64,000 nt of DNA, taken from Neorhizobium alkalisoli. GTDB lineage: Bacteria > Pseudomonadota > Alphaproteobacteria > Rhizobiales > Rhizobiaceae. The notes under the pieces were generated by a model. It was not told where the DNA came from. It did no database searches and was given only the letters and a program-made list of their open reading frames with translations. Both the position numbers and the translations under genes were made by a program. Every line of letters begins with the position of its first letter. Positions within the stretch are counted from its first letter, which is position 1. Below, one piece after another: positions 18,772-28,130 of the stretch. The DNA lies in contig NZ_VIWP01000001.1 of the NCBI RefSeq assembly GCF_007829835.1, forward strand, positions 1,178,001-1,242,000, given 5' to 3'.

Positions 18772-20004
18772 TCAGCTGGCGCGGTCGAGCGTTTCGAGCA
18801 GCGTCGATTTGCTGATCGAGCCGAGATAGCGCTTGTCATCGTCGATGACCGGCACCGGCCAGGGGCTGGCCGCGACCTTGCCGAGAATATTCGACAGCGG
18901 TTCGTCGGCGGGAACCGGCTCGATTTCCGAAAGGAATGCGCCGCGATAGGGATCTTCGGTTCGAGCGCGCAATTTCTCGATGAGCGAGGTCTGGCTGACA
19001 ACGCCGTGGTAACGCTTGTCGCGGCCAAGGATGATCGCATATTCGCGGTCGAAATTCTTCATCCGTTCAAGTGCTGCGGCTGCAGTCGTGCCCTGACGCT
19101 CGATGATGGTGATCTGGGTCTTGCGAGCGACGTCGCCGGCCTTGAACACCTGGCTGACATCGACATTGCGGAAGAAGGAACGAACGTAGTCGTTGGCCGG
19201 GCTTGAGACGATTTCGTCCGGCGTGCCGACCTGGATGACATTGCCGTTCTGCATGATGCAGATCCGGTCGCCGATCCGCATTGCCTCGTCGAGATCATGG
19301 CTGACGAAGACGATCGTACGGCTCTGTTCGGCCTGCAGGCGCACGAGCTCGTCCTGCATTTCTGTGCGGATCAACGGGTCGAGCGCCGAAAACGCTTCGT
19401 CCATCAGAAGGATGGTCGGCTCGCTGGCGAGAGCGCGGGCAAGCCCGACACGCTGTTTCATGCCGCCGGAAAGCTGGTCCGGATGGCTGTCGGCATAACC
19501 GTCGAGGCCGACGGCTTTCAAGGCATCCAGCGCCTTCTGCCTGCGTTCTGCCTCGCCGATGCCGGCGACCTCGAGGCCGAAGGCGGCATTGTTGAGAACG
19601 GTGCGATTGGGCAGAAGCGCAAAAGACTGGAAGACCATGCTGATATCGCGGCGACGGACCTGGATCAGCTCGCGGCGCGACATCCGGGTTATGTCCGTGC
19701 CATCGATTTCGATCGAGCCTGCACTCGGTTCGATCAGACGGTTCAGAAGGCGCAAAAGGGTGGATTTGCCCGAGCCCGACAGGCCCATGATGACGAAGAT
19801 CTCGCCCGCCTTGATGTCGAAGCTGGCATTGTTGACGCCGACCGAGCATCCGGTGGCGGCGTGGATTTCAGATTTCGTCTTGCCGGCGCGGATCATGTCC
19901 ATGGCCTTGTCAGGCCTTTCGCCGAAAATCTTGTAGACGTTCTTGAGACTGATCTTGGTCGAAGCCGGTTTTGCCGACGCGTCATTTTCAGTTTGAAAAG
20001 CCAT
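18772..20004 (-). CDS. proV: Betaine/proline ABC transporter ATPase with CBS domains
   Basis: 410 residues. The N-terminal helix FGERPDKAMDMIRAGKTKSEI is characteristic of ProV/OpuAA. Walker A is GLSGSGKST, signature LSGGMKQR, Walker B ILLMDEAFSALD, and the H-loop VSHD. The C-terminal 130 residues contain two CBS motifs (TAAAALERMKNFDREYAIILG and ILGKVAASPWPVPVIDDDKRYLG), which sense ionic strength in the OpuA family. It is the first gene of the minus-strand operon and is probably controlled from the gap upstream, which it shares with a divergent exporter gene. Confidence 0.9.
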   Translation of the reverse strand: MAFQTENDASAKPASTKISLKNVYKIFGERPDKAMDMIRAGKTKSEIHAATGCSVGVNNASFDIKAGEIFVIMGLSGSGKSTLLRLLNRLIEPSAGSIEIDGTDITRMSRRELIQVRRRDISMVFQSFALLPNRTVLNNAAFGLEVAGIGEAERRQKALDALKAVGLDGYADSHPDQLSGGMKQRVGLARALASEPTILLMDEAFSALDPLIRTEMQDELVRLQAEQSRTIVFVSHDLDEAMRIGDRICIMQNGNVIQVGTPDEIVSSPANDYVRSFFRNVDVSQVFKAGDVARKTQITIIERQGTTAAAALERMKNFDREYAIILGRDKRYHGVVSQTSLIEKLRARTEDPYRGAFLSEIEPVPADEPLSNILGKVAASPWPVPVIDDDKRYLGSISKSTLLETLDRAS

Positions 20005-20572
20005 ACATCAATCAGCCCAGCACGTGGCGAGGGCATTCTCCTTCTTCGCTCGGTGCAGCCGAAAGTCTCAGCTGGCCAGAAGGCCAAGCGATCGGCGAGC
20101 ATCCGCTCTCTGTTTCATTTGCGACAAACCAATGCCGGCGATTGTAAAATTCGGCTGCCGAAGACGGGGTGTTGGCAGCCGGTCCGGTTGACGGCGTATC
20201 ATCGCGTCAAATGCCCGGTTCGAGTGAGATCCGGTAGGAAATGTAGGGCCTATCTATGGGCCAGAGCCCAATTTGTCCATAAAAAAACATATTTCGCAAG
20301 GTTTCCGGCGTGTGTCCGGCAGTGCTGTGTCTTGCGTTAGGCCTTGCCACACGGTGGTTTTCGCAGATTTGAAGTCGTCATGATTTTTTTGTGATAGGCC
20401 GAAACGACGTCGAGCATCACCGGCAAAGAATATCCTGTTTGCGCCATTTTTGATAATCGTGATGGCAGTTTTTTGCCGGTCGTCGGCTACGTTTCGATCC
20501 GCTTCGTGAGATATGCATCAAGGGTTTTAGAAGAAAGCTGCCGGGCAAAGAGTGAGCTTTAAGAAAGGATTG
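20005..20572. promoter_or_regulatory. Divergent intergenic region between proV and ABC exporter
   Basis: 568 bases with no convincing gene. It should hold the proV promoter on the minus strand and the exporter promoter on the plus strand. A weak hairpin GCCAT/ATGGC followed by AGTTTTTT lies near 20440-20477 and could end a small transcript, but no promoter or conserved RNA family was recognised. Two A/T runs (about 20280-20290 and 20384-20391) stand out. No clear operator repeat was found. Confidence 0.4.
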
Positions 20573-22621
20573 ATGGCCACGCCTCTCATCGTCAGACGAG
20601 ATGAAACGCCTTCGGTGAAACCTTTCGATCACAAGTCCGTTCAAGCGCTCATGATCGATACCGAAATGAAGCCGAAGCCGGTTGATGCTACCGAGCAAGA
20701 GGGTACGAAGAGTGCCCGCCCCGAAACAGGTGATGATGCCGCCGAGCCTCCTCCGCCGGATGTCATCGAGCCAGACGCCAGGCTTTCTCCGGAAGAAGCA
20801 GAAAAGGCCCGCAAGCGCTATCTGCTGAAACGGTTCTGGATCAGCGCACGCGGCTACTGGAGCCGCCGTGGAGACGGGTTCGCCTGGCCATGCTCCATCG
20901 GGCTCCTGGCTCTCATCGGCATGAATGTCGGTTTTCAATATGGCATCAATGTCTGGAACCGCAGTCTTTTTGACGCGATCGAGCAGCGCAACGCATCAAC
21001 GGTCTATCATCTCGCCTCCCTGTTTCCGCCACTTGTGCTTGGGAGCGTCGCTCTGGTCACCTTCCAGGTCTATGTCCGAATGCTGATCCAGCGCCGCTGG
21101 CGGTCCTGGCTGACACGATCGCTGATCGGCCGCTGGCTGGCCAATGGCCGCTATTACCAGCTCAATCTGATCGGTGGCGACCACCAGAACCCGGAGGCGC
21201 GTCTTTCGGAGGACATGCGGATCGCAACCGAATCTCCCGTGGATTTCGTCGCCGGCGTCATTTCGGCATTCGTCTCCGCTTCGACGTTCATTCTTGTCCT
21301 GTGGACCATCGGTGGTGCGCTGACGCTTCCGATCGCCGGCACCTATGTAACAATCCCGGGTTTTCTCGTGGTCGCAGCGATCTGCTATGCCGGCATCACG
21401 TCGAGTTCGATCGCCTTCATCGGCCGAAACTTCGTTCAGGTGTCCGAGGTCAAGAACCAGGTCGAAGCGGAGTTTCGCTATACGCTCACCCGCGTTCGCG
21501 AGAATGGCGAAAGCATTGCTCTCCTCGGTGGCGAGGAGGAAGAGCGCAACGATCTCGATCGGCGGTTCGGCAATGTCAGGCGTCAGTGGCGCCTGCTTGC
21601 CCACCAATATATGCGCACTTCACTGGTCTCGACCGCGTCCATGCTGATCGCGCCTGTTGTGCCGGTGCTGCTATGCGCGCCGAAATTTCTGGATGGCAGC
21701 ATGTCTCTCGGTCAGGTGATGCAGGCCGCATCGGCCTTTACCATCGTGCAGGCCGCATTCGGCTGGCTGGTCGACAACTATCCCCGTCTCGCCGACTGGA
21801 ATGCCAGCGCTCGTCGCGTCGCCTCCTTGATGATGTCGCTCGATGGGCTGGAGCGTGCCGAACAGAGCGATACGCTTGGGCGGATCACGCGCGGCGAAAC
21901 CAGCGGCGACGCGATGCTTAGCCTCAACGATGTATCCGTATCGCTCGGCGATGGCACTGCGGTGGTCAAGGAGACGGAGGTCGAGATCAAGCAGGGCGAG
22001 CGGGTTCTGGTTGCGGGCGAATCCGGTTCCGGCAAAAGCACGCTGGTTCGGGCGATTGCCGGCCTCTGGCCATGGGGTGGCGGAAGCGTGAATTTTCGGG
22101 AAGGCAGTCGCATGTTCATGCTGCCGCAACGTCCCTATATTCCCTCGGGCTCGCTTCGCAGGGCTGTCGCCTATCCTCGTGATGCCGATGACTGGTCAGC
22201 GGAGGAGATTGGAGCCGCCCTCGACAAGGTGGGGCTGGGTCATCTCAAGGAAAAAATCGAGGAAGAGGCGCCCTGGGATCAGACCCTTTCCGGTGGTGAG
22301 AAACAGAGGCTTACCTTCGCGCGACTGCTCCTTCACGATCCGGACATCATCGTCATGGACGAGGCGACCGCAGCGCTGGACGACAAGAGTCAGGATGCAA
22401 TGATGGAAACCGTGACCCGCGAATTGCCAGACGCAACAATCGTCAGTGTTGCGCATAGAGCCGAACTGGAGGCGTTTCACAGCCGCAAGATCACACTCGA
22501 ACGCCGCGATGGCGGGGCGAAACTCGTGAGCGATATCGAGCTGATGCCGGGAAGAAAGGCAGGGCGCTCACTGTTGAGGCGCATGGTCGGAAAGGCATCC
22601 AGGCCGGTCAGGGAGAAGTAG
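20573..22621 (+). CDS. SbmA/BacA/ExsE-like ABC exporter (ABC_membrane_2 family) with fused ATPase
   Basis: 682 residues from the ATG at 20573, preceded by GAAAGGA; a GTG at 20552 would add seven residues. An acidic, proline-rich cytosolic N-terminus (about 1-85) is followed by an SbmA/BacA-type membrane domain with WNRSLFDAIEQRN and RLSEDMRIATESPVDFVAGVISAF. The ATPase has Walker A AGESGSGKST, signature LSGGEKQR and Walker B IIVMDEATAALDD. This matches the YddA/ExsE/BclA class that moves long-chain fatty acids, peptides or vitamin B12-like compounds. BacA-like proteins matter for peptide tolerance in rhizobia, but a role here cannot be fixed. It ends with a convergent terminator against the LysR gene. 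Confidence 0.8.
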   Translation: MATPLIVRRDETPSVKPFDHKSVQALMIDTEMKPKPVDATEQEGTKSARPETGDDAAEPPPPDVIEPDARLSPEEAEKARKRYLLKRFWISARGYWSRRGDGFAWPCSIGLLALIGMNVGFQYGINVWNRSLFDAIEQRNASTVYHLASLFPPLVLGSVALVTFQVYVRMLIQRRWRSWLTRSLIGRWLANGRYYQLNLIGGDHQNPEARLSEDMRIATESPVDFVAGVISAFVSASTFILVLWTIGGALTLPIAGTYVTIPGFLVVAAICYAGITSSSIAFIGRNFVQVSEVKNQVEAEFRYTLTRVRENGESIALLGGEEEERNDLDRRFGNVRRQWRLLAHQYMRTSLVSTASMLIAPVVPVLLCAPKFLDGSMSLGQVMQAASAFTIVQAAFGWLVDNYPRLADWNASARRVASLMMSLDGLERAEQSDTLGRITRGETSGDAMLSLNDVSVSLGDGTAVVKETEVEIKQGERVLVAGESGSGKSTLVRAIAGLWPWGGGSVNFREGSRMFMLPQRPYIPSGSLRRAVAYPRDADDWSAEEIGAALDKVGLGHLKEKIEEEAPWDQTLSGGEKQRLTFARLLLHDPDIIVMDEATAALDDKSQDAMMETVTRELPDATIVSVAHRAELEAFHSRKITLERRDGGAKLVSDIELMPGRKAGRSLLRRMVGKASRPVREK

Positions 22622-22637
22622 GACAATCGCTTGCGCG

Positions 22638-22655
22638 GGGTGCGGAGCACCCTTT
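22638..22655. terminator. Convergent terminator hairpin
   Basis: A perfect stem GGGTGC/GCACCC with loop GGA at 22638-22652, then TTT. It lies 16 bases after the exporter stop and just before the opposing LysR stop, serving either or both genes. Confidence 0.5.
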
Positions 22656-23563
22656 CAGGGCTTCGGGCTGTTGTCACGCAGCAAGGACTGTATGATCTCC
22701 TGCAGGCGGCCGATCAGTTCGTCCAGGACGGCGATACGGTGCGCGCTGGTCGGGCGAATGGCATAGTATGAAACCTCGATCCGGGGCTCGAAAGGAATTG
22801 CAACAACATCCGCACCGGCGGAATGAATGCTGATCCGATCGACAATGCCGATACCAACGCCCGACGCAGCGAAGCAGCAGCTGTTCAGCATGGAGGTTTC
22901 CATCGTGCTCACCGGCAACCGGTCTTCACGGGAAAAGGCGCGGTCGAGCGCCAATCTCAAAGGCGAGTTGCGGCCCGGGATCAGCACGCGCTCATCGAGA
23001 AGATCGGACGGCGTGATGATGGCGCGTGATGCAAGCCGGTGACCTCTCGGCATTGCTGCCACGGCATCCGAGCTGAAGAGAAGGGTGGCATTCTTGTCCG
23101 CCATGCGGGAGGAGCTGAAAACCAGACCGAGATCGTAGCGGTTCTGCTCCACCATATCCCAGATATAGCGGCTATTCTCGACATCGATCACCAGAGGCAC
23201 GTCCAGCCGTTCACCCAATATGTCGGTTATGGCCTGCTGCAGGTAAGGCCGCACCAGCGATGTGACGCTGCCGATCCGCAACACCGTGTTCTTGTGCTCG
23301 CGGATATCATCCGCCGCCTGGGCGATCTGGTCGAGCCCGAGATAGAGCCTTTCCACTTCGCGATACAAACGTGTTGCCTCGGCAGTCGGTACGAGCCGCG
23401 TCCCTTGCCGGTCAAACAGCTGCAGTTTAACGATGTCTTCGAGGTCGCGGATAAGGCGGCTGACGGCCGGCTGGGTGATGTTCATTGCCTCGGCAGCAGA
23501 GGTGATGCCACCCGCCATCATCACAGCCCTGAAAGCTTCGACCTGCCTCGGTTTGAGCCGCAT
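22655..23563 (-). CDS. LysR-family regulator (NocR/OccR-like)
   Basis: 302 residues from the ATG at 23563, which has a strong GGAGGAG site; an ATG at 23581 lies upstream of that site and is less likely. The N-terminal winged helix reads RQVEAFRAVMMAGGITSAAEAMNITQPAVSRLIRDLE, close to the opine-regulator branch of LysR. The rest is the two-lobed effector domain. It is divergent from an ABC/nucleoside hydrolase operon and is the obvious candidate to control it, with a T-N11-A type site between the two genes. The effector may be the imported compound or a breakdown product. Confidence 0.85.
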   Translation of the reverse strand: MRLKPRQVEAFRAVMMAGGITSAAEAMNITQPAVSRLIRDLEDIVKLQLFDRQGTRLVPTAEATRLYREVERLYLGLDQIAQAADDIREHKNTVLRIGSVTSLVRPYLQQAITDILGERLDVPLVIDVENSRYIWDMVEQNRYDLGLVFSSSRMADKNATLLFSSDAVAAMPRGHRLASRAIITPSDLLDERVLIPGRNSPLRLALDRAFSREDRLPVSTMETSMLNSCCFAASGVGIGIVDRISIHSAGADVVAIPFEPRIEVSYYAIRPTSAHRIAVLDELIGRLQEIIQSLLRDNSPKP

Positions 23564-23590
23564 TGTTCTCCTCCATAACATTTAGGCATG

Positions 23591-23611
23591 AATTGAATAC
23601 CAAATGCAATT
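23591..23611. promoter_or_regulatory. Candidate LysR binding box
   Basis: Inverted repeat AATTG (23591-23595) and CAATT (23607-23611) separated by 11 bases. It lies 28 bases upstream of the LysR ATG and 84 bases upstream of the binding-protein ATG. Position and spacing match the T-N11-A boxes of LysR regulators. Confidence 0.5.
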
Positions 23612-23694
23612 TTTCTTCTCCTAATAAAAGCGATATCACGCAACCAGGTTCGCGGGGAGAGCGCGAATTTTGCAGAACCTGGAGGAGCTTCATC

Positions 23695-25257
23695 ATGAAA
23701 TTCGTCAAGTGCGCGGCTGTGCTCGCTGCGTCCGTTTTCGCCGTACCGTTTGCTGGTATCGGCGCGGCTTATGCCAAGGACCTGACGGTCGGTCTTGCTG
23801 CATCGACGACGTCGATGGACCCGCAATTCTACGTCGTCGGCCCCAATAGCGCGATGGCGCGCAATATTTTCGATGGTCTCGTCAATCAGGACGACAAGCA
23901 GCGTATCCAGCCGGCGCTGGCTCTGTCGTGGAAGACGATCGACGACACGACCTGGGAATTCAAGCTGCGGCCGAACGTCAAGTTCCATGACGGCAGCGAT
24001 TTCACCGCGGCAGATGTTGTCGCCAGCATCAAGCGCGTACCGCTCGCCTCGAAGAACAGCCCGAGCTCGTTTGCCGCCTATGTCAAGGCGATCACTGAGG
24101 TCACCGCCGTCGATCCTCTGACCGTCCACATCAAGACCGCAGGTCCAACGCCGCTTCTGCTCAACAACCTGAGCCGCATCGCCATCCTGCCGGCCAAGGA
24201 TGAAGCCGTTACGACCGAAGAGATGAATGCCGGCAAGGGTGTCATCGGCACCGGCCCGTTCAAGTTCACCTCCTGGACGCCCGACGACAATGTCGTCGTC
24301 GCCCGCAATGACGATTACTGGGGTGAAAAGGCCAGCTGGGACAAGGTGACCTTCAAGGTATTCAAGAATGCCAGCGCTCGTGTAGCGGCCATGTTGGCTG
24401 GTGATGTCGACATGATCGAGAGCATCCCGACCGCCGACACCCGCAAGATGCAGGCCTCCGACCAGCTGAAGGTCGTGAATGTCGCCGGCAACCGCATCAT
24501 GTATCTGCATATGGACCAGGCGCGCGAGGAAAGCCCGTTTGCCAAGGGTCCCGATGGCAAGAACCCGCTGCTGAAGGCCGACGTCCGCCGCGCCTTGTCC
24601 ATGTCGCTCAACCGCGAGGCGATCGTCGATCGCATCATGGACGGCCAGGGCGTGCCTGCCGGTCAGCTCGTGCCGGAAGGCTATTTCGGCTACGATCCGT
24701 CGATCAAGGTCGATGCCTATGACCCGAACAAGGCCAAGGAACTGCTCGCCAAGGCGGGTTATCCGAACGGCTTCTCGCTGACCTTCCACGCCTCGAACGA
24801 CCGTTATCCGAACGATAGCAAGGTTGCGCAGGCGATCGGCCAGTTCTTCAGCCGCATCGGCATCAAGACCGAGGTTGCGACCCTTCCGGGTAGCGTCTTC
24901 TTCACTCGCGCCTCGAACCTCGAATTCAGCCTCATCATGGGTGGTGCAGCTGTGGAAACCGGTGAAGCATCCGGCGTTCTCGGCCCCATTCTCGAGACTT
25001 TTGGGGAGAAGGCAGGGCAGGGCAATCGTGGCCGTTATTCCAACCCGGAATTCGACAAGGCGCTCAACGACGCCCGCTCGACGCTGGATGACGGCAAGCG
25101 CGAGGAGCTTCTGAAGAAGGCGACCGAGATTGCGATGACCGATCTGGGCGTCATCCCGGTCTTCTATCTCGCCAATACCTGGGCGGTGAAGAAGGATCTC
25201 TCCTATCCCGGTCGCTCAGACGGCTACACGCTTCCCTATTACGTGAAGTTGAACTGA
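23695..25257 (+). CDS. Peptide/nickel-family ABC substrate-binding protein
   Basis: 520 residues from the ATG at 23695 (GGAGGAG upstream). The Sec signal peptide ends near GAAYAKD. SBP_bac_5 features are present: STTSMDPQFYVVGPNSAMARNIFDGLV, WEFKLRPNVKFHDGSDFTAADVV and GTGPFKFTSW. Such proteins bind oligopeptides but also opines, sugars and nucleoside conjugates. The co-transcribed nucleoside hydrolases and kinase argue for a nucleoside-like ligand. The operon start lies here, 131 bases from the divergent LysR gene. Confidence 0.85.
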   Translation: MKFVKCAAVLAASVFAVPFAGIGAAYAKDLTVGLAASTTSMDPQFYVVGPNSAMARNIFDGLVNQDDKQRIQPALALSWKTIDDTTWEFKLRPNVKFHDGSDFTAADVVASIKRVPLASKNSPSSFAAYVKAITEVTAVDPLTVHIKTAGPTPLLLNNLSRIAILPAKDEAVTTEEMNAGKGVIGTGPFKFTSWTPDDNVVVARNDDYWGEKASWDKVTFKVFKNASARVAAMLAGDVDMIESIPTADTRKMQASDQLKVVNVAGNRIMYLHMDQAREESPFAKGPDGKNPLLKADVRRALSMSLNREAIVDRIMDGQGVPAGQLVPEGYFGYDPSIKVDAYDPNKAKELLAKAGYPNGFSLTFHASNDRYPNDSKVAQAIGQFFSRIGIKTEVATLPGSVFFTRASNLEFSLIMGGAAVETGEASGVLGPILETFGEKAGQGNRGRYSNPEFDKALNDARSTLDDGKREELLKKATEIAMTDLGVIPVFYLANTWAVKKDLSYPGRSDGYTLPYYVKLN

Positions 25258-25281
25258 TCCGGGCGCAAGGAGGAGCCAGCC

Positions 25282-26163
25282 ATGTCCTTCCGCGGCGTCT
25301 TTCCCTATCTCGTCTCGCCGGTCGATGCGTCCGGCGAGATCAACAGGCCCGTGCTGACCGAACTGGTCGATCACCTGATCGGTTCGGGCGTGCATGGCCT
25401 AGCGCCGCTCGGCAGCACCGGCGAATTTGCCTATCTCTCCCAGGAGCAAAGACGCCACGTCGTTGACACGGTAATTGCGGCCAATCGCGACCGGGTTCCC
25501 GTGATCGCCGGCGTGGCGTCGACCTCGACTGCCGATGCGGTCGAGCAGACGGAATATATGGTCGAGGCCGGTGCCGATGGCATTCTGGCGATCCTGGAAG
25601 CCTATTTTCCGATCTCGGATGAGGGCGTGGAAAGCTATTTCACGGCAATCGCCAAGGCCGCGAAGGGCAGGCCGGTTGTACTTTACACCAATCCGCAGTT
25701 CCAGCGCTCGGATCTCTCGCTGCCCGTCATCGAGCGGCTGAGCCTGATCGACAACATTCGCTACATCAAGGATGCCTCGACCAATACCGGGCGCCTTCTT
25801 TCCATCATCGAACGGACCCGTGGCCGGATGGAGGTGTTTGCAGCCTCCGCGCATATTCCGACCTGCGTGATGATGATCGGCGGCGTCGGCTGGATGGCGG
25901 GGCCGGCCTGCATCGTGCCGAAGCAGAGCATTGCCCTCTACGAGGCTGCAAAAGCGGGCGACTGGGCGCGCGCGATGGAGCTGCAGCGGCCGATGTGGCG
26001 GGTCAACGAGATCTTCGCGAAATATTCGATTGCGGCCTGCATCAAGACTGCACTCGATCTGCAAGGTTTCAAGGTCGGCCCGCCGATCGCACCTCAGATC
26101 CCGCTCACAGATGCCGCGCGTGCCGAGATTGCCGCCGTCTTGCGCGACGTCGGCGCTCTTTGA
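25282..26163 (+). CDS. DapA-family (DHDPS/NAL-type) lyase
   Basis: 293 residues of the class I aldolase/lyase family. Visible are the GSTGE loop at 44-48, the catalytic tyrosine in VLYTNPQ (Y135) and the Schiff-base lysine in RYIKDAS (K163). Members cleave or form bonds with 2-keto acids, including dihydrodipicolinate, N-acetylneuraminate and keto-deoxy sugar acids. Biosynthetic DapA is unlikely because the gene sits in a catabolic operon between an ABC binding protein and nucleoside hydrolases. A start with RBS AAGGAGGAG 24 bases after the previous stop supports co-expression. The substrate is unknown; it may act on the non-nucleobase part of the imported compound. Confidence 0.8.
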   Translation: MSFRGVFPYLVSPVDASGEINRPVLTELVDHLIGSGVHGLAPLGSTGEFAYLSQEQRRHVVDTVIAANRDRVPVIAGVASTSTADAVEQTEYMVEAGADGILAILEAYFPISDEGVESYFTAIAKAAKGRPVVLYTNPQFQRSDLSLPVIERLSLIDNIRYIKDASTNTGRLLSIIERTRGRMEVFAASAHIPTCVMMIGGVGWMAGPACIVPKQSIALYEAAKAGDWARAMELQRPMWRVNEIFAKYSIAACIKTALDLQGFKVGPPIAPQIPLTDAARAEIAAVLRDVGAL

Positions 26164-26197
26164 ACCTTATTTCCCCACATATCGAAGGCATTTCAGC

Positions 26198-27157
26198 ATG
26201 AAGCCCATTCCGATCATTGTCGACTGCGACCCCGGTATTGACGACACGATTGCGCTTCTGACCGCATTCGTATCGCCGGAACTCGATATTCGCGGCATTA
26301 CCCCGGTCTGTGGCAACCAGCCTCTGGAGCGCACCGTTCGCAATGCTCTGCAGGTCTGCGAACTGGGCAACCGCACCGACGTGCCGGTTTACGCTGGCTG
26401 TTTCCGGCCGATGCTGCGCGAACCGATCTATGGCCAGTTTCACGGCAAGAGCGGACTTGGCAACACCATGCTGCCGGAGCCGAAAAAGACGGCGGAAACG
26501 CTCTCTGCTGTCGACTTTCTGATCGAGGCTCTGTCGAACGCGGCGGAAACCGGCGAGAAGATCACGCTCTGCTGCCTCGGCCCGATGACCAACCTTGCCG
26601 TCGCATTGCGCATGAACCCTCAGATTGCCGAGGGCGTCGAGCGGATCGTCATGATGGGCGGCGCTTATCGCGAAGCGGGCAACCGCACGATGACCTCGGA
26701 ATTCAATGTTCTGGCCGATCCCCATGCGGCCCATGTGGTCTTTTCGAGCGGCATTCCGATCGTCGCCCTGGCTCTGGATGCAACCCATCAGGTCATGCTC
26801 AAGCCCGAGCACGTGGCAGAGTTTGCCCGTGTCAGCGGCCGGATTTCCGAAACGCTTGCCGAGCTGATGGCCTTCTGGGACCGCAATGATGTGCGCCGTT
26901 ATGGTTCGCGCGGCGGCCCGCTGCACGATCCTCTGGTCATGGCCTATATCCTCGCGCCGCATCTCTTCGAAACGCAGAAGGCCCGCGTTTTCGTCGAGTA
27001 TGAAAGCGAGCTCTGTATGGGCCAGACGATTGCCGACTGGTACGGCAAGAGCGGTCTTGAGCCGAATGCCGATATCGTCACCAAAGTCGATGCCGAGGGT
27101 GTCATCGCCTTCTTCCTCGCGCGGCTGTCGCGTTATGCCGAAGAGGTTGTTGCGTGA
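26198..27157 (+). CDS. Inosine-uridine-type nucleoside hydrolase, copy 1
   Basis: 319 residues from the ATG at 26198. The calcium-binding signature IIVDCDPGIDD is at residues 6-16, with CLGPMTNLAVAL and EFNVLADPHAAHVVF further on, and HDP near the C-terminus. The family hydrolyses the N-glycosidic bond of ribonucleosides to free base and ribose. The protein lacks a signal peptide and so acts on imported substrate. It overlaps the second hydrolase gene by one base (TGATG). The base specificity cannot be told from sequence alone. Confidence 0.88.
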   Translation: MKPIPIIVDCDPGIDDTIALLTAFVSPELDIRGITPVCGNQPLERTVRNALQVCELGNRTDVPVYAGCFRPMLREPIYGQFHGKSGLGNTMLPEPKKTAETLSAVDFLIEALSNAAETGEKITLCCLGPMTNLAVALRMNPQIAEGVERIVMMGGAYREAGNRTMTSEFNVLADPHAAHVVFSSGIPIVALALDATHQVMLKPEHVAEFARVSGRISETLAELMAFWDRNDVRRYGSRGGPLHDPLVMAYILAPHLFETQKARVFVEYESELCMGQTIADWYGKSGLEPNADIVTKVDAEGVIAFFLARLSRYAEEVVA

Positions 27158-28095
27158 TGCGCCATAAGGTCATCATCGATGCTGATCCGGGCGTGGACGA
27201 TGCCGCCGCCATCTTCATGGCGCTGGCATCGCCTGAACTCGACGTTCTGGGTCTGTCGATCGTGGCCGGCAATGTCGCCTTGCGTGATACGGTTGCCAAT
27301 GCCTGCAAGCTTGTCGGCCTGAGTGGCCGTCGTGATGTGCCGGTTCACGCCGGCGCTGCCGGTCCGCTGGTGCGTGAACAGGTTTATGGCAAATACGCCA
27401 GGATCGGCGCCTTCGACGACAATCTCGTTCGCCCCGGCGATGTCACTGTCTCGGAAGAGCATGCGGTTCACTTCATCGTCCGCTCGGCGCGCGAAGCGGT
27501 TCGCTCCGGTGAAACGATCACCATCTGCGCCATCGGTCCGTTGACGAATGTGGCGCTGGCGCTGATCCAGCATCCTGATGTAGCGCGTGGTATCGGCCAG
27601 ATCGTCTCGATGGGCGGCGCCTTTGAAGCCCTTGGCCACCGCACGCCCTGGGCCGAATTCAACATCTATGCCGATCCCGATGCGGCCGAGATCGTCTATC
27701 GCTCCGGCGTGCCGATCGTCGTCATGCCACTCGACATGACCTTTCAGGCGCTGTTCACGCCGGAGCATTTCGATCGTTTTCGCGCAGGCGGCGCGGCGGG
27801 CGAGGCGCTCTACAATCTCTTCACGACCTTCGACCGTAGCGATGTGAAACGCTTCGGCAGGCCGGGCGGGCCGATCCACGACGCGACGACGATCGCGTGG
27901 CTGATCCGGCCGCAACTGTTCACCAGCCGCAAGGCTTTCGTCGGCGTCCAGGTGACGGGCTTTACCAAGGGCTACACCTATGCCGACTTTTACCAGAAGA
28001 TGGACCGCGAGCCGAACGCCACCGTCGTCACCGACGTCGACGAGGCCGGGTTCATCGCGCTGCTGATCGAACGCATCGCCCGTCACGGGCCATAG
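27157..28095 (+). CDS. Inosine-uridine-type nucleoside hydrolase, copy 2
   Basis: 312 residues from the ATG at 27157, which overlaps the preceding stop; a GTG three bases earlier is an alternative. It has VIIDADPGVDD at the N-terminus, CAIGPLTNVALALIQHPDVARGIGQIVSMGGAF and EFNIYADPDAAEIVY, the conserved blocks of the IUNH family. It is clearly diverged from its neighbour, so the pair probably splits purine and pyrimidine (or modified-base) substrates rather than being a recent duplication. The next gene is an ABC permease 35 bases downstream. Confidence 0.88.
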   Translation: MRHKVIIDADPGVDDAAAIFMALASPELDVLGLSIVAGNVALRDTVANACKLVGLSGRRDVPVHAGAAGPLVREQVYGKYARIGAFDDNLVRPGDVTVSEEHAVHFIVRSAREAVRSGETITICAIGPLTNVALALIQHPDVARGIGQIVSMGGAFEALGHRTPWAEFNIYADPDAAEIVYRSGVPIVVMPLDMTFQALFTPEHFDRFRAGGAAGEALYNLFTTFDRSDVKRFGRPGGPIHDATTIAWLIRPQLFTSRKAFVGVQVTGFTKGYTYADFYQKMDREPNATVVTDVDEAGFIALLIERIARHGP

Positions 28096-28130
28096 CGGAT
28101 CGGCGGCCAACCGCAGGGAGGTTGAAATTC

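Noticed and set aside
20440..20477. Possible small RNA ending at a hairpin followed by six Ts
   Set aside because: The stem is only five base pairs with a large loop, and no promoter or conserved RNA family was recognised.
23521..24789. 422-codon minus-strand frame opposite the first binding-protein gene
   Set aside because: Overlaps the start of the LysR gene and mirrors a clear SBP_bac_5 gene; no features of its own.
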